DNA of 64,000 bases from Candidatus Ribeiella danica (lineage in GTDB: Bacteria > Chloroflexota > Chloroflexia > Chloroflexales > Roseiflexaceae): the NCBI GenBank assembly GCA_016717335.1, contig JADKFS010000002.1, forward strand, positions 434,001 to 498,000. Reading direction: 5' to 3'. The notes beneath the pieces were generated by a model, which saw only the letters and a program-made list of their open reading frames with translations, was not told the DNA's origin and did not search any database. Below, in pieces: positions 51,174-60,394 of this stretch (positions within the stretch are counted from its first letter, which is position 1; each line of letters starts with the position of its first letter). The translations under genes were made by a program, and so were the position numbers.

Positions 51174-52112
51174 TCAGCGGGCTGGCTCGACGGGCGGCGG
51201 CGCAGGGGCGGCCGCGGCGGCAGGGTGTCGCCGCGGCCCGCCAGCGATCATCCAGGCCGCCAGCAGGTGCCCCGCCAGAATCCACGGCAGCGCCAGCGGG
51301 CTCATCGGCCCCTGCAGCACGCCGGCCAGCCCCAGCCCGGCCAGCGTCCAGTTGCTGCGCCGCGGCCGCAGCACCGGCATCAGCGCGACCATGGCGTAGA
51401 AGCTGGTCTGCGGGAAGGCGCCCGCTGCAAGCCACCACTGCCAGCCGCCGTGGCGCCCGCGATACCACAGGTAGGCCGCCAGCGCGAACAGCGCGACGCT
51501 CGGCCCCTGCCAGGCGCCCATCTGCAAGATTCGCTCGCGGTAGGCCGGCAGTGAGGCCAGCCACTCCGCCCAGATCCCCGGCCGCAGCAGCGTCGGCGGC
51601 AGCGCCAGCAGCGCCGTGCCAAGCGCGATGCCGCCCCACAGCCGCCAGCGCAGCGGCGACGCGCGGTCCTGCCACAGCAGCCAGGCCAGCGGCACGATCG
51701 CTACCTGCGGCTTGGTCAGCGCCCAGGCCAGCGCGAGGCCCCACAGCCAGCCGCGCCGCTCGGCCCGCGCGGCCGCCCACAGCGCCAGGATCACCGCCAG
51801 CGTGCTCTGCCCCTCGACCAGGTGCAGGATCAGCGGCGACCAGCACAGCAGCAGCAGCTGCGCGCGATCGCGCCTGCGGATCAGCGCCCACCACAGCAGC
51901 AGCTCCAGCGCCGTCCACAGGTAGAAGCTCAGCCCGCCCAGCGGCGCGAACAGCGCCAGCCAGCTCAGCGCGGTCGGCGGGTAGGCGAAGGCGCCGGCGC
52001 CAAACTCGGCCGACAGGGGGCCGTACGGGTTGCGCCCGCCCAGCCACGCCTCGGCGCCGGTCATGAAGATGCGCCAGTCGATCTGGTAGAGCTTGCCGAA
52101 CTCTTCGAACAT
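51174..52112 (-). CDS. GT87-like polytopic glycosyltransferase
   Basis: A 312-residue membrane protein with eight or more TM segments. It begins FEEFGKLYQIDWRIFMTGAEAWLGGRNPYG, the D...Y..A......G..PY pattern of GT87/DUF2029 polyprenyl-phosphate-mannose-dependent transferases. EGQSTLAVILALWAAARAERRG carries the conserved G/Q element. The Pro/Ala-rich tail (AAAAAPAPPPVEPAR) abuts the GC-repeat element. Sugar and acceptor unknown. It follows the next GT87-like gene by 28 nt on the same strand. Confidence 0.82.
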   Translation of the reverse strand: MFEEFGKLYQIDWRIFMTGAEAWLGGRNPYGPLSAEFGAGAFAYPPTALSWLALFAPLGGLSFYLWTALELLLWWALIRRRDRAQLLLLCWSPLILHLVEGQSTLAVILALWAAARAERRGWLWGLALAWALTKPQVAIVPLAWLLWQDRASPLRWRLWGGIALGTALLALPPTLLRPGIWAEWLASLPAYRERILQMGAWQGPSVALFALAAYLWYRGRHGGWQWWLAAGAFPQTSFYAMVALMPVLRPRRSNWTLAGLGLAGVLQGPMSPLALPWILAGHLLAAWMIAGGPRRHPAAAAAPAPPPVEPAR

Positions 52113-52140
52113 ATGGCCTCAGGAAAGTGGTGAGCGGCGA

Positions 52141-53457
52141 TCACGCGCTGCTGGCGACCGAGCTGGCGTCGAGCGGCCGGGTAAGGATCATGGCCAGGGT
52201 CGCGCCGAAGCCGCACAGCAGCACCACCACGCCGGTCGCGTGTAGGTGGGCCAGCGGCGGCATCTGCTGCAGCTGGTACGCTCGCCTCAGGTTCGCGAAG
52301 ACGATCTCGGCCGGGAAGAGCGAGAGTGCCAGCGCCAGGCCCATCAGCGCCAGCGGCGCTCGCCGCCACGGGCCAGGTCGCGCGCGGGCCTGCTGCCAGA
52401 TCAGCGCGAACGGCATCAGCAGGAAGATATAGGCGTGGTCCCAGCTCAGCGGCGAGAGCAGCGCGATCGCGCTCAGGCACAGCGCGTACTCGGCCGCCAG
52501 GTCGCGCGCGCCGCGCAGCCGCCACAGCGCCGTGCCGCAGCCGGCCAGCGCCAGCGCGTACAGCCCGGCGCGCGTCGGCAGCTCGAGCCACGGCATGTCG
52601 AAGAGTGGGCGCACCTCGCCGCTGCCGACGAACAGCCGCATACTGATGCTCGCCAGCGAGGCGTTGCGCGCGTTCGGCATCCACTCGGCCGCGTTGGAGG
52701 GCGCCACGCGCGTCAGGTAGTCGATCCAGTGCTGCGGGCTCACGGCGGTCTGCGCCGCCACCAGCGCGAGCGCGATTATGGCCGCCCCGCCGACCACCCG
52801 CCACCTGCCGCGCAGCAGCGCGTAGCCGATCAGCAGCGCCGGGTAGATCTTCATCACCGCGGCGATACCCAGCAGGCAGCCGGCCAGCCAGGCGTGCCCG
52901 CGCCGCTCGCACAACCACGCGCCAACGATCAGGCCGAACAGCACGATCGTAAACTGGCCGACATGCAGGTGCTGCCAGACCGGGTACCAGTTCAGCACCA
53001 GCAGCGGCACGATCGCGCGCCAGGGGCCGCGCGCCGGCAGGTCCAGCTCGCCGATCAGCAGGTGCACCAGCCCGAGCAGCAGCGCCGCGCAGCCGATCGT
53101 CCAGATCAGGGTCGCCAGCGGAAACGGTAGCAGCGTCAGCGGCGCGAACATGAGCGCGGTCAGCGGCGGGTGCACGTTCAGCCGCATGCCGACGCCGTAC
53201 TCCTCGTGGACGCCCAGCGCCGACACCTCGGCCGGCCGGATCGGCGCGTAGATATCCTGGCCGGTCAGCAGGCGCTGCCCCGCCACGTAGTCCTGCTGGA
53301 TGTCCATCCCGCTCGAGACGATCTCGCCCCACGCCAGCCCGACCTGCAGCACGCCGACGATCGCGAGCGCGGCCGCCAGTGCCCACAGGATCGACCGGCG
53401 CACCGTCGGCGCCCTGGCCCCCGCCATCTCCGGCTCTGGTTGAAGCGAGCGGTCCAT
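52141..53457 (-). CDS. GT87-like polytopic glycosyltransferase
   Basis: A 438-residue protein with about eleven TM helices. The first extracytoplasmic loop has SSGMDIQQDYVAGQRLLTGQDIYAPIRPAE and YGVGMRLNVHPPLTALMFAPL, the DY..G..L..G...Y motif of GT87 enzymes. HLHVGQFTIVLFGLIVGAWLCERRGHAW resembles the GQ element. Likely adds mannose or arabinose from a lipid-phosphate donor to a surface glycan (inference). Operon member with the GT genes on either side. Confidence 0.85.
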   Translation of the reverse strand: MDRSLQPEPEMAGARAPTVRRSILWALAAALAIVGVLQVGLAWGEIVSSGMDIQQDYVAGQRLLTGQDIYAPIRPAEVSALGVHEEYGVGMRLNVHPPLTALMFAPLTLLPFPLATLIWTIGCAALLLGLVHLLIGELDLPARGPWRAIVPLLVLNWYPVWQHLHVGQFTIVLFGLIVGAWLCERRGHAWLAGCLLGIAAVMKIYPALLIGYALLRGRWRVVGGAAIIALALVAAQTAVSPQHWIDYLTRVAPSNAAEWMPNARNASLASISMRLFVGSGEVRPLFDMPWLELPTRAGLYALALAGCGTALWRLRGARDLAAEYALCLSAIALLSPLSWDHAYIFLLMPFALIWQQARARPGPWRRAPLALMGLALALSLFPAEIVFANLRRAYQLQQMPPLAHLHATGVVVLLCGFGATLAMILTRPLDASSVASSA

Positions 53458-53467
53458 CCTATTCCTT

Positions 53468-54724
53468 CTACGGCAGGTACGCGAAGCGCACGTACGCCTC
53501 GCTGATGTAGACCCAGAGCAGCGTGTTGCAGCATAGGATCAGCGCGGTGAGCCACCGCGAGCGGCCCCACAGCGCCAGCTGGATGTACAGCGGGAAGATG
53601 ATCGTGAAGCGCCGCAGGATGCTGATGTACGGCAGGTACGGGTACACGATCGAAAGGTTCATCAGCAGCAGGCACGCGCTGTAGAGCGCGTACGAGCCGC
53701 GCTGGCGCAGTGCGCCGTAGGCCGCGATCGTCGCCATGATCAGCATGCCGAAGGTGTTCAGGATGAGGTAGAAGAACGGCGCGGTGCGCAGCCGATCGAT
53801 CGCCGTCAGCATGCTCACCCACGGCCAGCTGAAGTGGTGGTCCCAGATCCGGTCGTACGACGGCGTCACCAGCAGCGCCCAGATCAGCGTGCTGGGGTTC
53901 TGCCAGGAAAACTCGACGTCGCCGAGCGTTGCGCGGTAGCCCAGGTAGCTCAGCAGCCCGAGCGGCACCAGCGCCAGCCCGAGCAGCGGCCGCAGCGCGG
54001 CCAGCCGCCGCGCGCGCAGGTCGTCGCGGTGCGCCCGCCACAGCTCCCACGCCAGCGGCACCAGCACGACCACGCCCGGCTGCTTGGTCAGCGCCGCGCC
54101 GGCCCCCGCCAGGCCGGCCAGCCACCAGCGCCCGCGCCGCGCCGCGTAGAGCGCGCCCACGATGCACAGCAGCAGCAGCGACTCGGCGTAGGGCACCAGG
54201 AAGATGAAGCCGAGCGGGCTGCCCAGCAGGAACAGCGTCGCCCGCCGCGCCACGCCCGCGTCGTAGTCCAGCAGGATCAGCTTGTACAGCACCGCCAGCA
54301 TCGCCACGCAGCAGATCTGCGCGATGATCCAGCCCGCCAGCAGGTAGTTCCCCGCCAGCGCGCGGCCGAGCAGCCCGATCAGCAGTGGGTACAGCGGGTG
54401 GAAGGCAGTGCTGCCGACGTGGTACGCGTAGCCCTGCTCGGCGATGCCGATGTTCCAGTACACGTCGTAGCGCGCGGTCGGCCACAGCAGCACGCGCTCC
54501 AGCCAGGTGCCCAGCGGCGCCGCGCCGGGCCAGACCGAGACGGCCGCCTCGCGGCTCTCGTGCGGGAACACCGACGTCACCCAGGCGGCCCAGACTGTCC
54601 AGAGCATCCGGTAGCCGAAATACAGCGCCAGCGACCAGCGCCACGCCGGCCCGATCGCCAGCCTGCGCTTGCTGGCTCGGTCGGCCGCGCCAATGGTCTC
54701 GTCGTGTGCGCTCACTTCGCGCAT
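53468..54724 (-). CDS. PIG-V-like/GT39-type mannosyltransferase
   Basis: A 418-residue membrane protein: TARYDVYWNIGIAEQGYAYHVGSTAFHPLYPLLIGLLGRAL contains the W-DxxxY-xIAExGY and AFxPLYP motifs of PIG-V-like mannosyltransferases. LVPYAESLLLLCIVGALYAARRGRWWLAGLAGAGAALTKQPG matches the family P(Y/F)xES...R......G..TR/KxxG block. The ATG at 54724, with GGAGG upstream, is preferred over a longer frame to 54790. It overlaps the 3' end of the next gene by 13 nt. Confidence 0.85.
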   Translation of the reverse strand: MREVSAHDETIGAADRASKRRLAIGPAWRWSLALYFGYRMLWTVWAAWVTSVFPHESREAAVSVWPGAAPLGTWLERVLLWPTARYDVYWNIGIAEQGYAYHVGSTAFHPLYPLLIGLLGRALAGNYLLAGWIIAQICCVAMLAVLYKLILLDYDAGVARRATLFLLGSPLGFIFLVPYAESLLLLCIVGALYAARRGRWWLAGLAGAGAALTKQPGVVVLVPLAWELWRAHRDDLRARRLAALRPLLGLALVPLGLLSYLGYRATLGDVEFSWQNPSTLIWALLVTPSYDRIWDHHFSWPWVSMLTAIDRLRTAPFFYLILNTFGMLIMATIAAYGALRQRGSYALYSACLLLMNLSIVYPYLPYISILRRFTIIFPLYIQLALWGRSRWLTALILCCNTLLWVYISEAYVRFAYLP

Positions 54725-56280
54725 TGACTCGCCTCCAGAGACGCCATGCCAGCGCAGCCGGGCGCCGTGCTTGTCTCGCCAGCCGGCCACGCGCTGACCT
54801 GCGCGGGCGTCACCAGCAGCAGCGTCGTGCTGCCGAAGGTGTGCTCCTCAATCTGCGCGCCGTCCGGGCGCGGCAGGCGCTGGATATACGTGCGATCCCA
54901 GACGATCCAGGCCCGCTCGCCGCGATCGAGCCGCGCCCGCAGCGCCTCGGCGTCGATCAGCTGCCCGAACGAGTTGCCGCGCTCGTAGTAGTACTGCGCG
55001 AACGTGTCGACCCCGAACAGCCGCAGCGGGATGCCGGCGTACTGCACCTCGAACGAGGCGCGCGTGTATGGCGGCGCGAAAAAGACCGCGTCGCCGCCGC
55101 GCGCCTGGCGCTCGACCGTCCGCGCGATGCTGTCCCAGCCGCCGCGCCGCCGCGAGTCCGGCGCCATGCTCAGCGCGTAGACGGCCGAGGTGACCACCAG
55201 CAGGCCCAGCAGCGTGCGCGTGAGCGCCTGCCCGCGCCACCGCCGGGTCAGGCCGGCCGCGAGCAGCAGCGCGTAGCCGATCGACGAGAAGATGATGTAG
55301 CGCGCCGAGAACTGCGACTCGTTCTGCAGGATCAGCACGACACACAGCGCCGGCACGCCGATCGCCCCGAGCACGAACAGCCGCTGCTCGAGCGTGCCCG
55401 CGGCGGCCACCACGCCCAGCGCGACGATCAGCGCCAGCCCGACCAGCACGATCAGCAGGGCCGCGATCGTGCTGCCGTCGGGCATCGCGCTGCCGAGCGC
55501 GATCAGCGAGATCACGAACTGCAGCGCGCCGCTGCGCTGCTCCGGCCCGGGCGTCCGCGCCGTGAACTGGTAGGCGATCCCGGGCAGCCACGGCAGCAGC
55601 GCCAGCAGGACGATCGCCTGCGCCGCCGCCCAGCCGCCAAGCGCGCCCCAGCGCACGCGCGAGCGCTCGCGCAGCGCCGCGACCAGCAGCGTCAGCCCCA
55701 CCACACCGCCGACCCCAGCCAGCAGAAACGCGGTGAAATAGTGGGTGTACAGCGCGGCGATGCCGGCCAGGATGTAGATTGCCCAGGGCCGCGGTCCCGG
55801 CCGCCGCGCGTAGGCATAGGCCCCCAGCAGCAGCGCCGCGACGAACAGCATCGCCAGCGTGTAGGCGCGCGCCTCCTGCCCGTAGTAGCGGCAGAACGGG
55901 TTGACCGCCAGCAGCAGCGCCGCCGCCAGCCCGACCCGCTGATCCCACAGCAGCGCGCCGAGCCAGCCGATCAGCGGCACCGTCAGCGCCAGGCACACCG
56001 CCGAGAACAGCCGCAGCGTCGCCTCGCTCGTGTCGCCCCAGGCCAGCCCCCACAGCCGCAGCAGCGCGAAGTACAGCGGCGGCGTCTCCTCGTTGCGCAG
56101 GTTCAGCAGCAGCAGCTCGCCCCAGTCGCGCGCGCGCACCGCCAGCACCGTGTACGCCTCGTCCGACCAGAACGGGAACGCGGCCCGCCGGTAGGCGCAC
56201 GAGATCAGCGTCGCCAGCGCTAGCAGCCCCAGCAGCGCCGCGAATGAAGGTTTGAAGCGTTGTGCAACGATGTCAGGCAT
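54712..56280 (-). CDS. GT39-type (PMT_2) integral membrane glycosyltransferase
   Basis: A 522-residue protein with about eleven TM helices. The catalytic acidic loop is FPFWSDEAYTVLAVRARDWGELLLLNLRNEETPPLYFALLRLW, with the DE and ETPPLYF motifs of dolichyl-/polyprenyl-phosphate sugar transferases. YYGQEARAYTLAMLF is the conserved PexxAY-like block. A C-terminal soluble domain (about 370-510) follows. Substrate unknown. Start ATG at 56280; repeat DNA lies upstream. Confidence 0.88.
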   Translation of the reverse strand: MPDIVAQRFKPSFAALLGLLALATLISCAYRRAAFPFWSDEAYTVLAVRARDWGELLLLNLRNEETPPLYFALLRLWGLAWGDTSEATLRLFSAVCLALTVPLIGWLGALLWDQRVGLAAALLLAVNPFCRYYGQEARAYTLAMLFVAALLLGAYAYARRPGPRPWAIYILAGIAALYTHYFTAFLLAGVGGVVGLTLLVAALRERSRVRWGALGGWAAAQAIVLLALLPWLPGIAYQFTARTPGPEQRSGALQFVISLIALGSAMPDGSTIAALLIVLVGLALIVALGVVAAAGTLEQRLFVLGAIGVPALCVVLILQNESQFSARYIIFSSIGYALLLAAGLTRRWRGQALTRTLLGLLVVTSAVYALSMAPDSRRRGGWDSIARTVERQARGGDAVFFAPPYTRASFEVQYAGIPLRLFGVDTFAQYYYERGNSFGQLIDAEALRARLDRGERAWIVWDRTYIQRLPRPDGAQIEEHTFGSTTLLLVTPAQVSAWPAGETSTAPGCAGMASLEASQCAK

Positions 56281-56289
56281 AGGCTCCAG

Positions 56290-56520
56290 CAGTCAGCAGT
56301 CAGCAGTCGGTGGTTCGTGCGACCAAAGACGATGGACCAACGACCAGCGACGATAGACGATAGACGATAGACGATAGACGATAGACGATAGACGATAGAC
56401 GATGGACGATGGACCAACGACCAACGACCAACGACCAAACCCCAGCCCCAAACTCCACGTCACCTTGTCACCTTATCACCTTGTCACCTTGTCGCCTTGT
56501 CTCCAGGCGCCCCAAGCCCC
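56290..56520 (+). repeat. Large short tandem repeat cluster between two glycosyltransferase genes
   Basis: Tracts of AGTCAGC, GACGATAG (seven units), GACCAACG, TTGTCACC/TTATCACC and CCCCAAG words in succession fill almost all of the 260-bp gap. All words are also found elsewhere in the window. Confidence 0.93.
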
Positions 56521-56540
56521 AAGTCCCAAACCCCGCAGCC

Positions 56541-58100
56541 TCACCGCGCCCGCTCGTACAGCTCATAGCCGTCGTAGCTGCGCAGCAGCCGGAACGCGCC
56601 GCTGTCGATCGCCGGCTGGTACAGCCCGTTCTCGCGCGCGAAGCGGCCGACCACCAGGTAGTCCGGGTTCGCGGCCAGCGGGTCGTAGTCGATCGCGATA
56701 TCCTGGTGGGTCAGGCTGCGGCGGTTCAGCTCGACGTGAGTCTGGTCCGGCGGGTAGTGGTAGCGCCGGTTCAGCAGAAAGTGCAGCTCGCTCTCGTAGG
56801 TCTCGATCCGCGCGCCCGGCGCCGTCTGGGTGTTGAGAAACGCGGCGATCTCGGTGGCGGCGGGGTTCGTGTAGCTGAAGTAGTACCCGTTCAGCGTGAT
56901 CAGCGTGATCGGCACCGTCAGCGCCAGCAGCGCGATCGCCAGCCAGGCCCCCGCGACCCGCCGGTCCACTCGCAGCCGCAGGGCCGCGCTGGCGCTGGCG
57001 AGCGTGAACTTCAGGTCGTACCCGCCGGTCAGGTCGCGCAGTAGCACCGCGATGAACAGGCCGCCGACAAAGCTGGCCGGGAACAGGTAGCGCGGCACGC
57101 CGACCGACAGCAGCGCGAACCAGGCGCACCAGCTCGCCGTGAAGGCCAGCAGCGCCAGGCGCACGCTATCGCGCCCCGCATCTACGCTCTGACTATCGCA
57201 CGGCCTGAGCAGCCGCCAGGCCGCGTAGCCCAGACCCGCCAGCAGCGGCAGCCCGACCAGCGCGGTCATGTACAGCGCAAACGTGCGGTTGAACGACGTC
57301 AGCACCAGCGCGGTGACGTCGTACAGCCCCTGGACGGGCGCGCCGGGCAGGGTGTGCCCGTGGATCAGCCGAACCCATAGCCAAACCAGGGCATTTCCGG
57401 CCAGCCACGCGCCGGGCAGCGCCAGGCCAAGCAGCAGCGCTGCGCGCCAGCGCCGTGCCAGCAGCGCCGCGCCAAGCGGCACAAGCAGCGACACCGCCCA
57501 GAACGGCAGCACCTGGGCCTTGGTGATCAGCGCGACGCCCCACAGACCGATCGCCGCCGGCAAAAACCATGCCGAGCGGCCAAGTGCCGCCAGCAGGCAG
57601 GCGTAGCCGCCCAGCAAGTAGACCAACATCGGCAGCTCGCCCAGCACCTGCCGGCCCATGATCAGCGGGTGCAGCTGCGGGTGCATTGGCATGAGCAGCA
57701 GCACGAACAGCGTGCCGATCGCCACCCGTCGATCGTACAGCCGGCGCGCCAGGTAGTACATCAGGCCCAGCGCCGCGACCATGAAGACGACGCCGGGCAC
57801 GCGCCCCTGCCAGATCCCGACACCAAGCAGCCGGAAGCCGAGCGCGACCGGCGCGGTCACGACAAACGAGGCCTCCAGTCCGGGCGGCGCGAGCTGCCCA
57901 TCCAGCAGCCGCCCGTAGTGCCCCAGCTCGGCCCAGTTGCGCGCCACCGAGAGCGTCCAGCCCTCGTCCCACCACATCGGCGGCCCGCTCAGGTTCCACA
58001 GCCCGGCCGCCAGCAGCGCCAGCGCCGCGAGCGGGCCGGCCGCGGCGCGCCGGCCGAGCCGGCCGATCGTAGGTTGTTGTTTGAGAATGCCCCGTTCCAT
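56541..58100 (-). CDS. GT39-type integral membrane glycosyltransferase
   Basis: A 519-residue protein: NLSGPPMWWDEGWTLSVARNWAELGHYG carries the catalytic DE motif of the PMT/ArnT-like GT-C fold. TMs include VPGVVFMVAALGLMYYLARRLYD and MLVYLLGGYACLLAAL. A soluble C-terminal domain (TNPAATEIAAFLNTQTAPGARIETYESELHFLLNRRY...) follows. The ATG at 58100 (MERGILKQQ) is preferred because the longer frame from 58142 overlaps the upstream methyltransferase. Likely glycosylates a lipid-linked or surface acceptor. Confidence 0.87.
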   Translation of the reverse strand: MERGILKQQPTIGRLGRRAAAGPLAALALLAAGLWNLSGPPMWWDEGWTLSVARNWAELGHYGRLLDGQLAPPGLEASFVVTAPVALGFRLLGVGIWQGRVPGVVFMVAALGLMYYLARRLYDRRVAIGTLFVLLLMPMHPQLHPLIMGRQVLGELPMLVYLLGGYACLLAALGRSAWFLPAAIGLWGVALITKAQVLPFWAVSLLVPLGAALLARRWRAALLLGLALPGAWLAGNALVWLWVRLIHGHTLPGAPVQGLYDVTALVLTSFNRTFALYMTALVGLPLLAGLGYAAWRLLRPCDSQSVDAGRDSVRLALLAFTASWCAWFALLSVGVPRYLFPASFVGGLFIAVLLRDLTGGYDLKFTLASASAALRLRVDRRVAGAWLAIALLALTVPITLITLNGYYFSYTNPAATEIAAFLNTQTAPGARIETYESELHFLLNRRYHYPPDQTHVELNRRSLTHQDIAIDYDPLAANPDYLVVGRFARENGLYQPAIDSGAFRLLRSYDGYELYERAR

Positions 58101-58113
58101 AGAAAAGTCCGGT

Positions 58114-58911
58114 TCAACCCGTCTTGCGGGCGACGATGACAAGCGAGTTACAGGTGAGCTCGTCGCGGCTATAGTCGGCCAGATCCGCCGCGATCTCCGG
58201 CGTCAGCAGATCCTCGCCCTCGCGCGTGGCGCAGTAGCTCTTGACGATCTCGAAGTGTCTGGCGAACTCGTCGAGATACTGGTCCTGGCGCCACTCGTTC
58301 AGCGGCACCGTGAACGGCAGCCGCCGCCTGCGCAGGTGATCCCACGGCTCGACGCCTTTGGGCAGCGTACGCAGCGGATACTCCGTGAAGCTCAGGTTGT
58401 GCCCGCCGGAGGGGCAGGTGAACAGGTGCACGGCAACCCAGACCACGCCGCCCGGCCGCAGCACCCGGCGCAGCTCGGCGACAACCGCCGGCACATCCAG
58501 AAAATGCTCGAAGGCTGCCACTGATGTCGCCAGGTCGAAGCTCGCATCGGGGTAGGGCAGTGCGCCCACATTGCCGCACGCCAGCGTCCCGTCCATGCCG
58601 GGGGCGCCGGGGATGCCGAGGTTCCAGGTGTAGAGGCGGCGCGCGACTGAGTAGGCGCGGTCCTTCCAGCTCGACAGCGGCCGGTTCACCAGGTCAATCC
58701 CGTACACGTCGTGGCCCATCGCCTTCAGCAGCGCATACTGCGGGCGCAGCCGCCCGTTGGCAAGGTCGAGCACGCGCAGAGGGCGCTCGACGTCGAGGCA
58801 CGCGGCCACATCACGCTGGCGCTGCTCGGAGATCGTCCGCTCCATCCACGACCGCTGCCCGTGAAGCAGCTGCCAGGCGTAGCGTGGATAGTCTAGTATC
58901 TGTGGACTCAT
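58114..58911 (-). CDS. SAM-dependent methyltransferase (class I)
   Basis: A 265-residue methyltransferase: RVLDLANGRLRPQYALLKAMGHDVYGIDLVNRP has a variant motif I (LDLANG instead of the usual LDxGxG) and the acidic end of beta-2. GNVGALPYPDASFDLATSVAAFEHFLDVPAVVAELRRVLRPGGVVWVAV holds motifs II-III and post-motif. It precedes glycosyltransferases and follows the flippase, so modification of a surface glycan is likely (inference). Confidence 0.85.
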   Translation of the reverse strand: MSPQILDYPRYAWQLLHGQRSWMERTISEQRQRDVAACLDVERPLRVLDLANGRLRPQYALLKAMGHDVYGIDLVNRPLSSWKDRAYSVARRLYTWNLGIPGAPGMDGTLACGNVGALPYPDASFDLATSVAAFEHFLDVPAVVAELRRVLRPGGVVWVAVHLFTCPSGGHNLSFTEYPLRTLPKGVEPWDHLRRRRLPFTVPLNEWRQDQYLDEFARHFEIVKSYCATREGEDLLTPEIAADLADYSRDELTCNSLVIVARKTG

Positions 58912-58981
58912 ACGTCACCCTGAGCTACTGTGCGAAACTGTATCGCTCCATACACGACTGGACACCCTTCTGGTCGCCACC

Positions 58982-60394
58982 TTAGCGGCTTAGCACGGCG
59001 CGCCATCCGCTGATCGGCCACGGGCCACACATCACGATCAGGAGGCCATAAACAAGCGCGCCCAGGCCGACCGGGATCAAAACCGGCGCCGACTGGCTAG
59101 CCAGGACGACCGCGACCAGGCCGGTCAGCCCAAGACCAATCCGCGCCACGCCACACAGCAGGCGGCCGAAGTCAATCGCCTTACGCACCTTCCACGTGCC
59201 GATCAGGACAACGCCAACCTCGCCGATCAGGCGCGCGATCGCCGCGCCCACGCTGCCGAAAAGCGGTATGAGCACATACAGCCCAATCGCAGTAAGGGCT
59301 ATTCCGATCAGCACGAACGCGGGCCAGAGCCGCTGCTGCCTGCGCGCGCTCAAAAACAGCAGGTAGGCCACGTTGACATACGAGAATGGTGCCGTCCATA
59401 TCAGCCACATCAGCGTCGGCGCGGCCGGGTCAAACTTTGCGCCGAAAACCAGCGACAGCAGGTGCGGCGCCAGCAATGATCCCCCGATGGCGATCGGTAA
59501 GGAGAGGCCAAGCATCACTAGGAGCATTTCGGTCAGCGGCTGCGTGTCCGACTCGTCGCGCTGCAGCGCGACGATCATCGGCGGGAGCAGCGACGCAGTG
59601 ACAACCTCCGGGATAAACGCTATATGTGAGGTGAGCGAGTGCGCGCTGTTGTACCACCCCACCGACACGTCGTCCATCAGCCAGCGCAGCGCGAAGACCG
59701 ACAGGCTCGAGAAGATCGACGTCGCAATCACCGAGCCTGCCAGGGGCGCGCTCTGTGTGAGCAGGTGCCATACGTCGCTCCCGATGCGCCGGGGGAATCT
59801 CGGATGAATGAGTCGGACTGCCAGCCCGAACGTCACGATCATGCTGATGACGTTAGCCAGCAGGATGGCCCACGCGGCTACGCCGAGCGAAAAGCCGAGC
59901 ACGAGGGTTCCAACTGCGGCAACCAGATAGAGCACTCCTCGTACAAACGACGACAGGGCCTCTAGCTCCAGTCGCCGCGCCGCACGAAACACGGCGTTGC
60001 CGAGGTAGCTGACGGTGACGGCGATCTGACTCAGCCCGATCGCCCACAGTAGCTGAGCCTGCTCGCGCTCGAATCCGCCGAAAAGGCTTAATCCGCCTAC
60101 GATCGCCGCGGCGAGCAGCGCGAGCGGCACCTTCAGGAGCAGCGCCGTCCCGAACAGCTCATCGCGTCGCTCGGGCCCCGCGACGATATCTCTCGTCACG
60201 ATCGGCTGGAAGCCGAACTCGGCTACGACGGCGACGGTGAAACCGGCGTAGAGCGCAAACGAGAACTTGCCGAAGTCCGCCACCGACAGCAAGCGCGAGA
60301 TGATAAGCGTCGCCGCCAGGTAGCAGACTTTCTCGGCCAGCGCGGCGGCGAAGAGTACAGCCGAGCTTCGGATTTTGGCAACAGATCCGATCAT
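58982..60394 (-). CDS. Wzx-like polysaccharide flippase
   Basis: A 470-residue protein with 12-14 TM helices: SSAVLFAAALAEKVCYLAATLIISRLLSVADFGKFSFALYAGF is the standard N-terminal block of the polysaccharide-transport (MOP) superfamily, with G-F-xxA conserved. It would flip lipid-linked oligosaccharide units. The ATG at 60394 overlaps the upstream GT2 stop (ATGA). A longer frame to 60595 would run through that gene and is rejected. Confidence 0.92.
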   Translation of the reverse strand: MIGSVAKIRSSAVLFAAALAEKVCYLAATLIISRLLSVADFGKFSFALYAGFTVAVVAEFGFQPIVTRDIVAGPERRDELFGTALLLKVPLALLAAAIVGGLSLFGGFEREQAQLLWAIGLSQIAVTVSYLGNAVFRAARRLELEALSSFVRGVLYLVAAVGTLVLGFSLGVAAWAILLANVISMIVTFGLAVRLIHPRFPRRIGSDVWHLLTQSAPLAGSVIATSIFSSLSVFALRWLMDDVSVGWYNSAHSLTSHIAFIPEVVTASLLPPMIVALQRDESDTQPLTEMLLVMLGLSLPIAIGGSLLAPHLLSLVFGAKFDPAAPTLMWLIWTAPFSYVNVAYLLFLSARRQQRLWPAFVLIGIALTAIGLYVLIPLFGSVGAAIARLIGEVGVVLIGTWKVRKAIDFGRLLCGVARIGLGLTGLVAVVLASQSAPVLIPVGLGALVYGLLIVMCGPWPISGWRAVLSR

